Assembly (NCBI RefSeq): GCF_032337115.1
Contig: NZ_JAVXZY010000006.1
Span: 124,001 to 188,000, forward strand
From: Roseateles_C aquae
Lineage (GTDB): Bacteria; Pseudomonadota; Gammaproteobacteria; Burkholderiales; Burkholderiaceae_C
Length of the DNA: 64,000 nucleotides
Reading direction: 5' to 3'
In this document: positions 1 through 8,918 of the stretch, piece by piece
Position numbering within the stretch: the stretch's first letter is position 1
Layout of the letters: each line of letters starts with the position of its first letter
Made by a program: the position numbers and the translations under genes
The notes under the pieces: generated by a model
What the model saw: the letters and a program-made list of their open reading frames with translations, nothing else
The model's database searches: none
Told to the model about the DNA's origin: nothing

Positions 1-146
1 GCTATGCCGTCGTCGAGCGCCTGGCCGGCGGCTGGCAGGCCGAACTGATCCACGTGCCCTACCCCCACCACCAGATGGCCGAGCTGGCCCGGCTGCGCGG
101 ACGTCCCGACTGGGAACGCGCACTGCTCAGCGGCTATATGCAATGA
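1..146 (+). CDS. C-terminal end of a probable metallophosphoesterase (partial)
   Basis: The gene enters from the left edge and its stop is at 144-146, so only about 47 C-terminal residues are visible. They end with an arginine-proline-aspartate-tryptophan stretch followed by ALLSGYMQ. That tail resembles the C-terminus of small calcineurin-like metallophosphoesterases, where an RPDW..AL.TG-type ending is common. No catalytic motif lies inside the window, so the call rests on the tail alone. The stop overlaps the ATG of the next gene (ATGA at 143-146), which implies translational coupling. Confidence 0.45.
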   Translation, partial: YAVVERLAGGWQAELIHVPYPHHQMAELARLRGRPDWERALLSGYMQ

Positions 147-703
147 CACAGTTCCCCACCCAAGATTCCCGGTGCGCCCTGATCCTGATCGACATGCAAA
201 AAGGCATGGCCGAGCCCAAGGCCGGCGCGCGCAACAATCGGCAGGCGGAAGACCGCATCGCCGCGCTGCTGCAGGCCTGGCGGGCTGCCGGGAGGCCGGT
301 CGTCCATGTCCGCCATCTGTCGCGCTCGCCCGGCTCGCCCTTCTGGCCCGGCCAGCGCGGTGCCGAATTCCAGGACGCACTGGCGCCGCTGGCGGGCGAG
401 CATGTGGTCGACAAGCATGTCACCGACGCCTTCGCCCACAGCGGGCTGGAGCACTGGCTGCACCAGCGCAGCATCCGGCAGCTGGTGTTCGTCGGCGTGA
501 GCACGAATATGTCGGTCGAGGCGACGGTGCGCAGCGCCGGCTGCCTGGGTTTTGACTGCCGCGTCGCCGCCGACGCCTGCTACACCTTCGACCGGCCCGA
601 TCTGGATGGCCAACCGCGCAGCGCCGAGGATCTGCACCGCGTGGCGCTGGCCAATCTGCAGGGCGAGTATGCGCAGGTCTGTCAGAGCGCCGACTTGCTC
701 TGA
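143..703 (+). CDS. Isochorismatase-family hydrolase with Ser at the nucleophile position
   Basis: A 186-residue cytosolic alpha/beta protein of the isochorismatase-like hydrolase superfamily, at the usual length. The first catalytic Asp is D17 in LILIDMQ and the conserved Lys is K91. The strand that normally carries the catalytic Cys reads GVSTNMSVEAT, so residue 124 is Ser. A known subgroup has TNNSVEATVR at this position, so the Ser is probably a subgroup trait and not a mutation. The substrate cannot be inferred. The start overlaps the upstream stop by 4 bp, and the 3' end overlaps the convergent transporter gene by 22 bp. Confidence 0.88.
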   Translation: MTQFPTQDSRCALILIDMQKGMAEPKAGARNNRQAEDRIAALLQAWRAAGRPVVHVRHLSRSPGSPFWPGQRGAEFQDALAPLAGEHVVDKHVTDAFAHSGLEHWLHQRSIRQLVFVGVSTNMSVEATVRSAGCLGFDCRVAADACYTFDRPDLDGQPRSAEDLHRVALANLQGEYAQVCQSADLL

Positions 704-1890
704 GCCCGCCATGCCGGCAGCGCCGGCAGCCGCTTCGCACGCAGGATCAGGTGCGTGGCCAGGCCCAGCACCAGCCCCCAGAACGCGGCCGACAGCCCAC
801 CCAGGCTGAGCCCTGAGGCGGTGGCCAACAGTGTCACCAAGGCCGCCTCGCGCTGCGGCTCCTCGGCCATCGCGCCGCTAAGCCCGCCGGCAATCGCGGC
901 CAGCAGCGCCAGTCCGGCCAACGCCGCCATCAAGGCGGCCGGCAAGGCGGCGAACAGCGCGGCCAGCGTGGCGCCGAAGCAGCCGATCAACAGATAGCAG
1001 GCGCCGCAGCTGAGACCGGCGACCCAGCGCTGGCGCGGGTCCGGATGGCTTTGCGGCCCGGTGCAGATGGCCGCGGTGATGGCGGCCGGATTGATCGCAT
1101 GGGCGCCAAACGGCGCCAGCAGCAGCGAGACCAGCGCGGTGCCGCCCACGATGCTGCGCGCCGGCGGCGCATAGCCCTCGTTCTTCAGCACCGCCAGGCC
1201 CGGCACATGCTGGCCGGACAGCGTCACCAGCGCCAAGGGCAACGCCAGATTGCTGAAGGCATGCAGGGTGAAGCGCGGCGTCGTCCACAGCGGTTCGGCC
1301 AGTTGCAGGCTGAGCCCGCCCAGTGCCAGCTGGCCGCGCCCGGCGCACAGCGCCAGCCCGGTGGCCAGCACCCAGGCAATCGCATAGCGCGGCTGCAGCC
1401 GCCGTGCCAAGAGATAGGCCAGCAGCATCGCGAGCACCAGGCTCGGCTCGTCCTGCAGCACGGTGAACAGCTTGAGCCCGAAACGCAGCAGGATGCCGGC
1501 CAGCATCGCCGCCGCCAGCGGCTTGGGCAGCCAGGCCATCAGGCGGTCGAACAGGCCGGTCAGGGCCAGCAACAGGATCAAGGCATTGGCCATGACGAAG
1601 CCGCCCACCGCCTCGGCAAAGGGCAGGCCCGGCAGGCTGGCCAGCAGCAAGGCGGCCCCTGGCGTTGACCAGGCGGTGATGATGGGCATGCGCAGCCGCC
1701 AGCTCAGCCACAGGCCCGACAGCCCGCTGCCCAGGCTGATGGCCCAGATCCAGGAGGCCGTCTGCGCGGCGCTGAATTGCGCTGCCTGTGCGGCCTGCAG
1801 CACGATCACCAGCGGGCCGGCGTAGGAAATCAGCACGGCAATCAGGCCGTTCAGCAGTGCCGGGCCTTGTTCACGGAATTTCATGGTCAT
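682..1890 (-). CDS. benE: BenE-family benzoate/H+ symporter-like permease
   Basis: A 402-residue polytopic inner-membrane protein of about 11-12 hydrophobic segments, matching the BenE family in length and pattern (N-terminal FREQGPALLNGLIAVL; a central TLSGQHVPGLAVLKNEGY-type loop; a FGAHAINPAAITAAICTG motif). BenE proteins import benzoate or related aromatic acids with protons. No benzoate catabolic gene is adjacent, so the true substrate may differ. The start at 1890 was chosen because GGAG lies seven bases upstream. A much longer in-frame extension to 2247 would run into the divergent peptidase gene and has no ribosome site. Confidence 0.88.
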   Translation of the reverse strand: MTMKFREQGPALLNGLIAVLISYAGPLVIVLQAAQAAQFSAAQTASWIWAISLGSGLSGLWLSWRLRMPIITAWSTPGAALLLASLPGLPFAEAVGGFVMANALILLLALTGLFDRLMAWLPKPLAAAMLAGILLRFGLKLFTVLQDEPSLVLAMLLAYLLARRLQPRYAIAWVLATGLALCAGRGQLALGGLSLQLAEPLWTTPRFTLHAFSNLALPLALVTLSGQHVPGLAVLKNEGYAPPARSIVGGTALVSLLLAPFGAHAINPAAITAAICTGPQSHPDPRQRWVAGLSCGACYLLIGCFGATLAALFAALPAALMAALAGLALLAAIAGGLSGAMAEEPQREAALVTLLATASGLSLGGLSAAFWGLVLGLATHLILRAKRLPALPAWRAQSKSAL

Positions 1891-2046
1891 CGGACGACTC
1901 CTGCCGCTGTACAGACGAAGGCGCCAGCCTAGGCCGCATGGCGCCCACGGCCTAGCCACAGCCGGCTGGCGCAGCGCGTCTTCCCCGGCGCTGTGTTGCA
2001 GCACAGTCGGCGCCCAACCCACACTGCCGCCTGTCGGACACAGGCC

Positions 2047-2085
2047 TTGGCGGCGCCGGCAGCGCGGCACTACAGTCCGGTCCCA
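2047..2085 (+). promoter_or_regulatory. Candidate promoter giving a near-leaderless transcript
   Basis: TTGGCG (2047-2052), an 18-base spacer and TACAGT (2071-2076) resemble a sigma-70 promoter. The start codon of the peptidase is only nine bases past the -10-like hexamer, and no Shine-Dalgarno sequence is present. If real, the mRNA would begin within a few bases of the ATG. This is inferred from sequence alone. Confidence 0.3.
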
Positions 2086-4376
2086 TGCATGCCCCACACC
2101 CCACTCTTGCACCGTCCGATGCACTGCTGCGTCGCCTGCTGACGCCGCTGCTGGCCGTGGCCCTGCTGCTGGCCAGCTGGCATGTCGGTGCACCGACGCC
2201 ACGCCCGCTCGATGCCGCGCCAGGCCAGTTCTCGGCCCAGCGTGCACTGCAGCCGCTGCGCACGCTGGCCCGCGCCCCTCATCCGATCGGCTCGGCCGAA
2301 CATGCTCAGGTGCACGAGTACCTGCTCGGGCAGTTGCGCGCCCTGGGCCTGCAGCCCGAACTGCAGGAAAGCTGGGGCGTGCTGCCGCTGGGCAACCGGC
2401 TGCGTGGCGCGGCCGGCCTGGTCCGCAATGTGCTGGTGCGAGTGCCGGGCACGCAAGGCAGTGGCAAGGCGCTATTGATCAGCGCCCATTACGACTCGGT
2501 GCACACCGGCCCAGGCGCCGGTGACGATGGGGCCTCGGTGGCGGCAGTGCTGGAAGCGCTGCGAGCGCTGCGCGAGGGCCCGCCGCTGCAGCGCGATCTG
2601 ATCGTGCTCTTCAGCGATGGCGAGGAGCAAGGCCTGCTGGGCGCCGAAGCCTTTGCCGCCGAACATCGCTGGCGTCATGACATCGGGCTGGCGCTGAACT
2701 TCGAGTACCGCGGCAATCGCGGGCCGATCAGCATGTTCGAGACCAGCGGCGACAACGGCTTGCTGATCGAGGGGTTGGCGCGAGCCGTGCCGCAGGCGCT
2801 GGCGACCTCGTTGATGTTCGAGATTTACAAACGCCTGCCCAACGACACCGACCTGAGCAGCTTCAAACGGGCCGGCTGGGCCGGCATGAACTTCGCCGCC
2901 ATCGAAGGGCATACGGCCTACCACGCCGCCGTCGATACGCCAGAGGCGATGGACCTGGGCACACTGCAGCAGCAGGGCGACATCCTGCTGGCGCTGCTGC
3001 GCCATTTCGGCCAGCAAACGCTGGACTCGCTGCGAGCGCCGGATCGCGTCTATTTCGACTTCCCCGGCCTGCCCCTGCTGCACTACGGGCAAGCGACGAT
3101 GCAGCTGCTCAGCACCGTCTGCGGCTTGGCGCTGCTGGGCGCTGCCTGGCGCAGCCGCCGCGAGTGGCGCTTCGGGCGCCTGCTCGGCGGTCTGGCGACG
3201 TCGGTGCTGAGCACTGCAATCGCCGGCGTGCTGGCCTATGGTGCCTGGCAGCTGGTGCTGACGCTGCATCCGCACTACCGCGCGATACCCTCCGGCGCGA
3301 CCTACAACGACATGCCCTACGCACTGGCCTGGGCGGTGCTGACGGTGCTCGGCCTTGCGCAGCTGCAGCGCGCATTGACGCGCTGGCTGCCGCCGCTGGA
3401 ACAGACGCTGGGGGCGGCGCTGCTGTGGGCCGCGCTGTTGCTTGCCTGCACGCTGGCCCTGCCCGGCGCCAGCTTTCTGTTCTTGCTGCCGCTGCTGCCG
3501 CTGGCCGTGGCGCTGAACGCCCCGGCGGCTTGGCGGGCGCTGGCCTGCGGCCTGGCGGCGCTGCCCGGGCTGATGCTGCTGGCACCGCTGCTGCGCTCGC
3601 TGCTGATCGGGCTGACGGTACGCGATGGCCATCTGATGGTGATCCTGCTGTCGCTCTGGCTGGCGCTGCAGGCGGCTTGGCTGGGGCCCTGGCTGGCGAG
3701 CCGCACACTGCGCTGGAGCTTGCTGGCCGTCGCTGTGGGAGCGCTGGGCTGGGCCACGGCGCAGTCCGGCTTCACCGCCGAGCGGCCGCAGCCGAGCACC
3801 TTGTTCCTGGCCCAGCTGGGCAGCGACGGGCCGGCACTGTGGCTGTCCGATGACGAGCCCCTACCGGCCTGGAGCCAGCCGCTGTTCAAGACCGGCGCCC
3901 AGCGCGCCGTGCCCGAGCTGCTGGGCCCTGGCGCGAAGCCACTCTGGGCGGCACCCGGCCCGGTGCAAGCCGGCATGGCCATGCCCGTGATCGAGCTGCT
4001 CGGCGATCGCGTCGACGGCCAGCAGCGCCAGCTCGAGCTGCGTCTGCGCTCGCCCCGGGGCGCACCGAGCCTGGTGCTCAACGTCGAGGGGGCCAGTGTG
4101 CTGGCCTCGCGGCTGCAGGGCCGGGTCTACAGCCTGCAGCCCAGCGACAACTGGGGCATCAGCCTGTTCGCCGTGCCTGCAGACGGCGTGGCGATGACGC
4201 TGACGCTGCCCGCCGGCCGGCCCTTCACACTGCGCCTGCGCGATCGCCAATGGGGGCTGCCCGCGGGCAGCCATCCGCCCCGCGGCCCGGCGCTGATGCC
4301 CAAGCCCTTCGGCGCCACCGACACCCATCAGGCCGTGACGCTGCGCGCGTTCGAGGCTCAGCCCAGCGTGCGCTGA
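2085..4376 (+). CDS. Membrane-anchored M28-family zinc aminopeptidase
   Basis: A 763-residue protein with an N-terminal membrane anchor (about 17-34), an M28 zinc-peptidase domain (about 50-310) and a polytopic C-terminal half with about eight hydrophobic segments before a soluble tail (about 590-763). The two-zinc ligands are visible: H135 in SAHYDSV, D147 in GAGDDGA, E180/E181 in SDGEEQGLLG, E207 in NFEYRG and H280 in GHTAYH. Peptidase plus multi-spanning region recalls eukaryotic ER metallopeptidase 1/Pff1-type M28 proteins, and bacterial members exist. The peptidase domain should face the periplasm. It is divergent from the BenE gene (194 bp gap) and is followed by a convergent esterase. 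Confidence 0.85.
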   Translation: MHAPHPTLAPSDALLRRLLTPLLAVALLLASWHVGAPTPRPLDAAPGQFSAQRALQPLRTLARAPHPIGSAEHAQVHEYLLGQLRALGLQPELQESWGVLPLGNRLRGAAGLVRNVLVRVPGTQGSGKALLISAHYDSVHTGPGAGDDGASVAAVLEALRALREGPPLQRDLIVLFSDGEEQGLLGAEAFAAEHRWRHDIGLALNFEYRGNRGPISMFETSGDNGLLIEGLARAVPQALATSLMFEIYKRLPNDTDLSSFKRAGWAGMNFAAIEGHTAYHAAVDTPEAMDLGTLQQQGDILLALLRHFGQQTLDSLRAPDRVYFDFPGLPLLHYGQATMQLLSTVCGLALLGAAWRSRREWRFGRLLGGLATSVLSTAIAGVLAYGAWQLVLTLHPHYRAIPSGATYNDMPYALAWAVLTVLGLAQLQRALTRWLPPLEQTLGAALLWAALLLACTLALPGASFLFLLPLLPLAVALNAPAAWRALACGLAALPGLMLLAPLLRSLLIGLTVRDGHLMVILLSLWLALQAAWLGPWLASRTLRWSLLAVAVGALGWATAQSGFTAERPQPSTLFLAQLGSDGPALWLSDDEPLPAWSQPLFKTGAQRAVPELLGPGAKPLWAAPGPVQAGMAMPVIELLGDRVDGQQRQLELRLRSPRGAPSLVLNVEGASVLASRLQGRVYSLQPSDNWGISLFAVPADGVAMTLTLPAGRPFTLRLRDRQWGLPAGSHPPRGPALMPKPFGATDTHQAVTLRAFEAQPSVR

Positions 4377-4390
4377 TCACGGCGGCGGCA

Positions 4391-5299
4391 CTACTGCGCT
4401 GCCGGGCGCGGGAAGAAGTGGCCGAAGGCGTTCAGCGCCGCCGGGTGCAGGATGCTGCCGTGATCTTCCTTGGGCAGGTACTCGAAGACAAACTGCATCT
4501 GCGGCGTCTTGTGCTGGCGCAGCTGCGCCGCCAGCGCACGCGCATCCTTGACCATCTCCGGCCCCTCCTTGCCGACCGCCAGGTAGACCTTCAGCGGCGA
4601 GGCGGGCAGCAGGCGCAGATGCTGTGGCGCCTGCTTGAGCAGCGAACCGTTGTCCCACCACAGGCTGGGGCTCATGATCACGTAGTGGTTGAACAGCGCC
4701 GGCTTCTTGAGCAGGATCTCGGTGGCCAACAGCGCCGCCAGCGACTGCCCGACCAGCAGCCGATCGCCGCTGGTGCGGAAATGCCGCTCCACAAAGGGCT
4801 GTACCTCGGTCTCGATGTAGCGGATGAAGTTGGCCGAGCCGCCGGCGTGCTTGTAGGCCTCGGTGTAGCCGTGCAGCCATTTCGGCCATACAAACTGCGG
4901 CGACGCCTTGAAGGTCATGTCGCGCTTGCGGTCGGTGTTGGAAATGCCGACCAGAATGACCGGCGGCAGACGCTGCACCCAGGAAAAGCTGGCGTACTGC
5001 ACCGCGCCGGCCATGTGGGTGAAATCCTCTTGCTGCCCGCCGTCGAGCAGGTAGACGACCGGATAGCGCTGATCGGGCTGCTCGGCATAGCCCTCCGGCA
5101 GCATGATGTTGAGTTCCCGCTTCTCGTTCAATACCTGCGACTGCAGCGCATAGGTCTGGGCAATCACATAGGGCGTGCTCGGCGGCAAGGTCGATGCGCC
5201 TGCCTCTGCCCTTGCCTCGCCGCGACCGACGGCCAATACCAACAGCGCTGCGACCAGGCCGATCGACGGCCCCACTGGTCTCGAAACTGCCACCTTCAT
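4391..5299 (-). CDS. Secreted alpha/beta hydrolase, esterase D/IroE-like
   Basis: A 302-residue protein with a signal peptide (about 1-32) and a putative-esterase fold (family of Fes, IroE and S-formylglutathione hydrolase). The conserved block YPVVYLLDGG is at about 79-88. The nucleophile elbow is GQSLAA with S186, where the usual form is GHSxGG. A probable catalytic His sits in KEDHGS near the C-terminus. The MKVAVSR start at 5299 was chosen because upstream in-frame codons would overlap the telA gene. It follows telA by 37 bp on the same strand, so read-through from that operon is possible. Confidence 0.8.
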   Translation of the reverse strand: MKVAVSRPVGPSIGLVAALLVLAVGRGEARAEAGASTLPPSTPYVIAQTYALQSQVLNEKRELNIMLPEGYAEQPDQRYPVVYLLDGGQQEDFTHMAGAVQYASFSWVQRLPPVILVGISNTDRKRDMTFKASPQFVWPKWLHGYTEAYKHAGGSANFIRYIETEVQPFVERHFRTSGDRLLVGQSLAALLATEILLKKPALFNHYVIMSPSLWWDNGSLLKQAPQHLRLLPASPLKVYLAVGKEGPEMVKDARALAAQLRQHKTPQMQFVFEYLPKEDHGSILHPAALNAFGHFFPRPAAQ

Positions 5300-5336
5300 C
5301 GCAGGCCCCAGGTCCCGTTTTTCCGCTCTGCCGACT

Positions 5337-6548
5337 TCATACGCCGCTGACCGGCCCGCCCAGCTTGGCGCCGCCGGCGCCACCCGCCGCCTCACGGGCC
5401 TGCTGCTGCCTGACACGGTCCACATAACCTTCAGCGCGAGCCAGCTCGCCGCGGATGATCTCGTTGTTCTGCCCCATCACATCGATGGCCTTGGCGCGGA
5501 AACTGTCCATCGCGTCCATGGCCTGGAAGGTCTGGTTGAACATCTCCTTGATCTTCTCGATCCCAAGCATCGGGTTCTGCGCGAATTGCGTGGTGTGCTC
5601 AACATGCTGGTTCAGCGCTCGCCCGGTCTCGCTGATCAGGTTGCCAATCGTGGTGTTCACCCCTTGCAGCATCTCCATCACCTGGATCTGATTGCCGGTG
5701 GCTCGGGCCACTGTCTGCGCGACGGCCAGCGCGCTCATGCCGGTGGTGGCGACGCGAGTACAGCCATTGATCATTTCGCGCCCTGTCTTCTTCAGCACAT
5801 CCAGGGCCAGGTAGCCGTTGACACAGACCGCCTGCTGCGTCTGGATGTCAATCAGGTTCTGGCGGGCATAGAAGAGCACTTCCTGGCGCAGCGCCTGGGC
5901 ACGCTGCGGATCGCTGCCGTCCAGGCTCTGCACCTTGGCGTCCAGCTGCTTGTCCAGCGTGCTGGCAAAGCGGGCGGCGGCGGCGAGCTTTTGCATCGCA
6001 TCCCAAAGCTTGGCGCGGGTGGCCTCGATATCGACAACATCCTTTTGCATATCGTCGCGTGCCGCATAGAGCTGGCCCATCGAGGTCTTGAGCTGCTCCG
6101 ACGCACTCTGGTACTTGCGGAAGTAGGCTTCGAGCTTGTTGCCAAAGGGGATCAGGCCGAGCAGCTTGCGCGGCTGCAGCAGGTCGCCATCGGCGCCGGG
6201 ATTGAGCTCGTCGAGTTGGGCACGAATCTCGGCGATGGCCTTGAACGCCGGCGTGTCCTCGATGCCCGCAAAGTTGCGCTGCATGAACCTGCCCTGCATC
6301 AGCGAGGAGGCATTGGAGATCTCCTCCTTGCCGAGCGCAAACGCGCTGTCCAGCCGCTGCTTGAAGGATTCGCTGTGCAGGTCCTCTTTGGCCAGTGCAT
6401 CAATGAAGCGCAACACCTGCTCATCGACCTGCTGCTGCAACTCCGGCTTCAGCGGCACGGCTTCGCGGGCGGCTTCTGCCGGCACGGCCTGGATCACCTC
6501 GGGCGGCTCCAGCGTGAAGGGCTTGGCGGCGTCGGTTTGAGTGTTCAT
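5337..6548 (-). CDS. telA: TelA-family toxic anion resistance protein
   Basis: A 403-residue cytosolic alpha-helical protein with the TelA/KlaA signature: an LGLIPFGNKLEAYFRKYQS block (about 130-150), long amphipathic helices and a terminal segment rich in Gln and Gly/Ala. The family is linked to tellurite and other toxic-anion resistance and to envelope stress. Its biochemical activity is unsettled. Its ATG overlaps the stop of the upstream XpaC-like gene by 4 bp. It is the last gene of the four-gene cluster running from 10060. Confidence 0.92.
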   Translation of the reverse strand: MNTQTDAAKPFTLEPPEVIQAVPAEAAREAVPLKPELQQQVDEQVLRFIDALAKEDLHSESFKQRLDSAFALGKEEISNASSLMQGRFMQRNFAGIEDTPAFKAIAEIRAQLDELNPGADGDLLQPRKLLGLIPFGNKLEAYFRKYQSASEQLKTSMGQLYAARDDMQKDVVDIEATRAKLWDAMQKLAAAARFASTLDKQLDAKVQSLDGSDPQRAQALRQEVLFYARQNLIDIQTQQAVCVNGYLALDVLKKTGREMINGCTRVATTGMSALAVAQTVARATGNQIQVMEMLQGVNTTIGNLISETGRALNQHVEHTTQFAQNPMLGIEKIKEMFNQTFQAMDAMDSFRAKAIDVMGQNNEIIRGELARAEGYVDRVRQQQAREAAGGAGGAKLGGPVSGV

Positions 6549-7240
6549 GGTGGTGGTTCCGATGCAGGGAGATTGAGGGCGGGAGATTCCAGTCCCGAAG
6601 CGCCGAATTTCTGGCTCAGAAACCTGGAATGGACCAAAAAGGCATGAGCATCCTGCGCGGCGAGGTCATCGCCGAGCTCGCGCACCTTGGCTTCGAGCTC
6701 CGCGATGCTGTCCTTGAAGGTGTCCTGCGCCGTCTTGCCATTGGCCAGCAGCTTGGTGGCCGCGTACGCGGCCGGGATGGACAGAAAGGTATTCAGCGCC
6801 TCGGGCAGGTAGCGAATCGCGATATGGCGGGCATGGAAGGAGTCCTGCAGCGACAGCGTGCCCTTGCTGCGCTCCCACTGATGCAGCAGCCCCTCCAGCG
6901 CACTGCACAAGTCCAGCACGCGGGCCTGCAGGCTGGCCGGAATGCGCCGCTCCGGGTTGTACTCGGTGAGTTGGCGCACGCCCTGGAGCGCGCGCTCCAT
7001 CGCCTCGCGGGCGTCGCCCTCGTCGGTGAAGACCAAGGCCTCCCAGGCCGGCTCACGGGTGCTTGGAAAACCGAACCAGAGTCCGCCGATGAGCAGGCCG
7101 ACCACATAGCCCAGCACCGCAACACCCAAGCCCATGGCACCCACCAGTCCCATGGCCTTGAGCACCAGCACCAAGGCCGACAAGGCCAGGCCGCACCAGT
7201 TGGCGGGCGAAGCGATCAGGCGGAACAACTTCCTAAACAT
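6545..7240 (-). CDS. XpaC-like membrane protein (BCIP hydrolysis family)
   Basis: A 231-residue protein with two N-terminal hydrophobic segments (about 15-60) and a soluble helical C-terminal domain. It matches the XpaC / 5-bromo-4-chloroindolyl phosphate hydrolysis family, named from a Bacillus phenotype and with no proven enzymatic role. These genes commonly lie next to telA, as here. The ATG at 7240 was chosen because the next upstream in-frame start lies inside the vWA gene. Its ribosome site is weak and the gap to that gene is 16 bp, which suggests coupling. Confidence 0.82.
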   Translation of the reverse strand: MFRKLFRLIASPANWCGLALSALVLVLKAMGLVGAMGLGVAVLGYVVGLLIGGLWFGFPSTREPAWEALVFTDEGDAREAMERALQGVRQLTEYNPERRIPASLQARVLDLCSALEGLLHQWERSKGTLSLQDSFHARHIAIRYLPEALNTFLSIPAAYAATKLLANGKTAQDTFKDSIAELEAKVRELGDDLAAQDAHAFLVHSRFLSQKFGASGLESPALNLPASEPPP

Positions 7241-7256
7241 CAGTGCGCACCCAACA

Positions 7257-8918
7257 TCACTGGTAGGCACGGATGTCCTTGAACACGCCGTACAGCGGCG
7301 TGCGGCGGGCATCAAACACACGACCCCCGGTGATCTTCACCAACTCCCTCAAATCGGCCTCGTTGGCTTCACCAAACAGGACCATGAAGACCGGAATGGC
7401 GCGCACATCCTCGGGCAGGGCCTCGTAGTCGCGCTTGAAGCGAGCCAGGTTGCGACCGCTGTTGTTTTCGCCATCGGTGAAGGCCACCACCGAGTACTGG
7501 TAGCCCGGGTGCTTGTTTCGCTCGGCGAGCATGTGCTCCAGAGACTCGAAAACTGCGTCGTACAGGGCCGTGCCGCCCTTCATCACCAGTGCATCGGCAG
7601 TCTGCCGCACCTCGGCCAGCACCGCTTGCTTGGCATCGCTGTCCGCACGCTCCTGCACCCCCCGTTGCGCACCGCGACCGCCGCCGGCTGGCAGCTCAAA
7701 AGCGACACGGCCATAGGGGTGCTCAGCGAAAGGTTGCAGCCAGAGCCGTTCGCGGTCGGTCAGGCGTGCGATGCGCCCTGTCAACGACGGATCGGCGCCA
7801 GCGATGTAATGCAAGGCATCCAACAGCTGTTGCCGGCGCCCGCCGGCCATCATGCTGCCGCTGGTGTCGAGCACAAAGGTCGATGCAATCGGGGTGCGGA
7901 ATTCGTTCAGGTAGGCCGCGATCAGGCCATCGGCCAAGGCGCGATCCGGCGAGAACGGCAGCTCCACCTGCAGGCCTTGGCGCGGCAGCACATCCAGCAG
8001 CTTGGACGCCAGTTCGGCCTTGATCGGGCGACGCAGCGTCTGACGCGCCAGCCAGAGCTGCGCCTCCTCGCTCTTCAGGTAGTCGGCCACCTTGAGGTAG
8101 TCAGACCGCCTCGCCTCATTCAACAGCATGAATGGGTAATCCGCCGTACTCACCCCCTCGTAGGGATAGATCAGCGTCAGCCGCTCGCGCAGCTTGCCCG
8201 AGGCGTTCAGACTCAACAGCCAGCTCTCGTAGTTGATGAAGGCATTCAACTGCGGGCCCTGTCGGGCGATGAACTGCTCGGAGAGGTAGCTGGAATTGTC
8301 GCCGGGCAGCTTGTAGCCTTTGAGGAAATCGGCAATCGCCGCGCGATCGACATCGGCGGCACCGAGTGCCTCGGCCTTCTGGCTGGCGGCCGCCACCACC
8401 CCCATCAAGGCCATGAAACCCTGGTTGGAACTGGCAGGATTGGAGAGCGCGTAATGCAGCTGGCCTGACTTGGCGGCGGCGGCGATGTCCTTCCAGGTCA
8501 GCTTCAGATCAGGCCGATCCCAGCCGTTCTTGCGCGCGTCGGATTCGCTGACGCCAACCGCGATTGGCGACAACATGATCTTCTCCTGCAGCTTGACGCG
8601 CGCCTGACCCTGCGGGTTGGAGAGCAGGTATTTGGCGTTGGCAAACCAGGCTGCATCCGCCTGAGCCGCGCCGCTGAGCACGGCCTCGGTGCTCTCCATC
8701 GTGCCGCCGAACCTGAGCTTCAAATTCACGCCAGTGGCCTTGCGCACCATCTCCTGCAAGGGCTCAACATCTTTCAGATCACTGGTCGCCAGCACCGTGA
8801 ACGCGGTCGCGTCGACCGCTGCCGCTGGCCGTTCCGGGGCGGGCTTGTCCTTGCGGCCACAGTAGCTCAGCAGCACCAGGCTGGCCAGCGCCAGCAAGAG
8901 GCCGGATTTCACGTTCAT
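7257..8918 (-). CDS. Substrate-binding domain fused to a vWA domain
   Basis: A 553-residue exported protein. Residues 1-20 form a signal segment ending at a Cys (LLSYC), though the Tyr before it is atypical for a lipobox. Residues about 38-320 form a periplasmic solute-binding-protein type II-like domain. A von Willebrand factor A domain follows, with a complete MIDAS start (D351-T-S-G-S) and later FTDGENNS. It sits between a second binding-protein gene (4 bp overlap) and the XpaC-like gene. No ABC permease or ATPase is encoded, so it probably senses or scaffolds instead of feeding a transporter. That role is inference. Confidence 0.82.
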   Translation of the reverse strand: MNVKSGLLLALASLVLLSYCGRKDKPAPERPAAAVDATAFTVLATSDLKDVEPLQEMVRKATGVNLKLRFGGTMESTEAVLSGAAQADAAWFANAKYLLSNPQGQARVKLQEKIMLSPIAVGVSESDARKNGWDRPDLKLTWKDIAAAAKSGQLHYALSNPASSNQGFMALMGVVAAASQKAEALGAADVDRAAIADFLKGYKLPGDNSSYLSEQFIARQGPQLNAFINYESWLLSLNASGKLRERLTLIYPYEGVSTADYPFMLLNEARRSDYLKVADYLKSEEAQLWLARQTLRRPIKAELASKLLDVLPRQGLQVELPFSPDRALADGLIAAYLNEFRTPIASTFVLDTSGSMMAGGRRQQLLDALHYIAGADPSLTGRIARLTDRERLWLQPFAEHPYGRVAFELPAGGGRGAQRGVQERADSDAKQAVLAEVRQTADALVMKGGTALYDAVFESLEHMLAERNKHPGYQYSVVAFTDGENNSGRNLARFKRDYEALPEDVRAIPVFMVLFGEANEADLRELVKITGGRVFDARRTPLYGVFKDIRAYQ

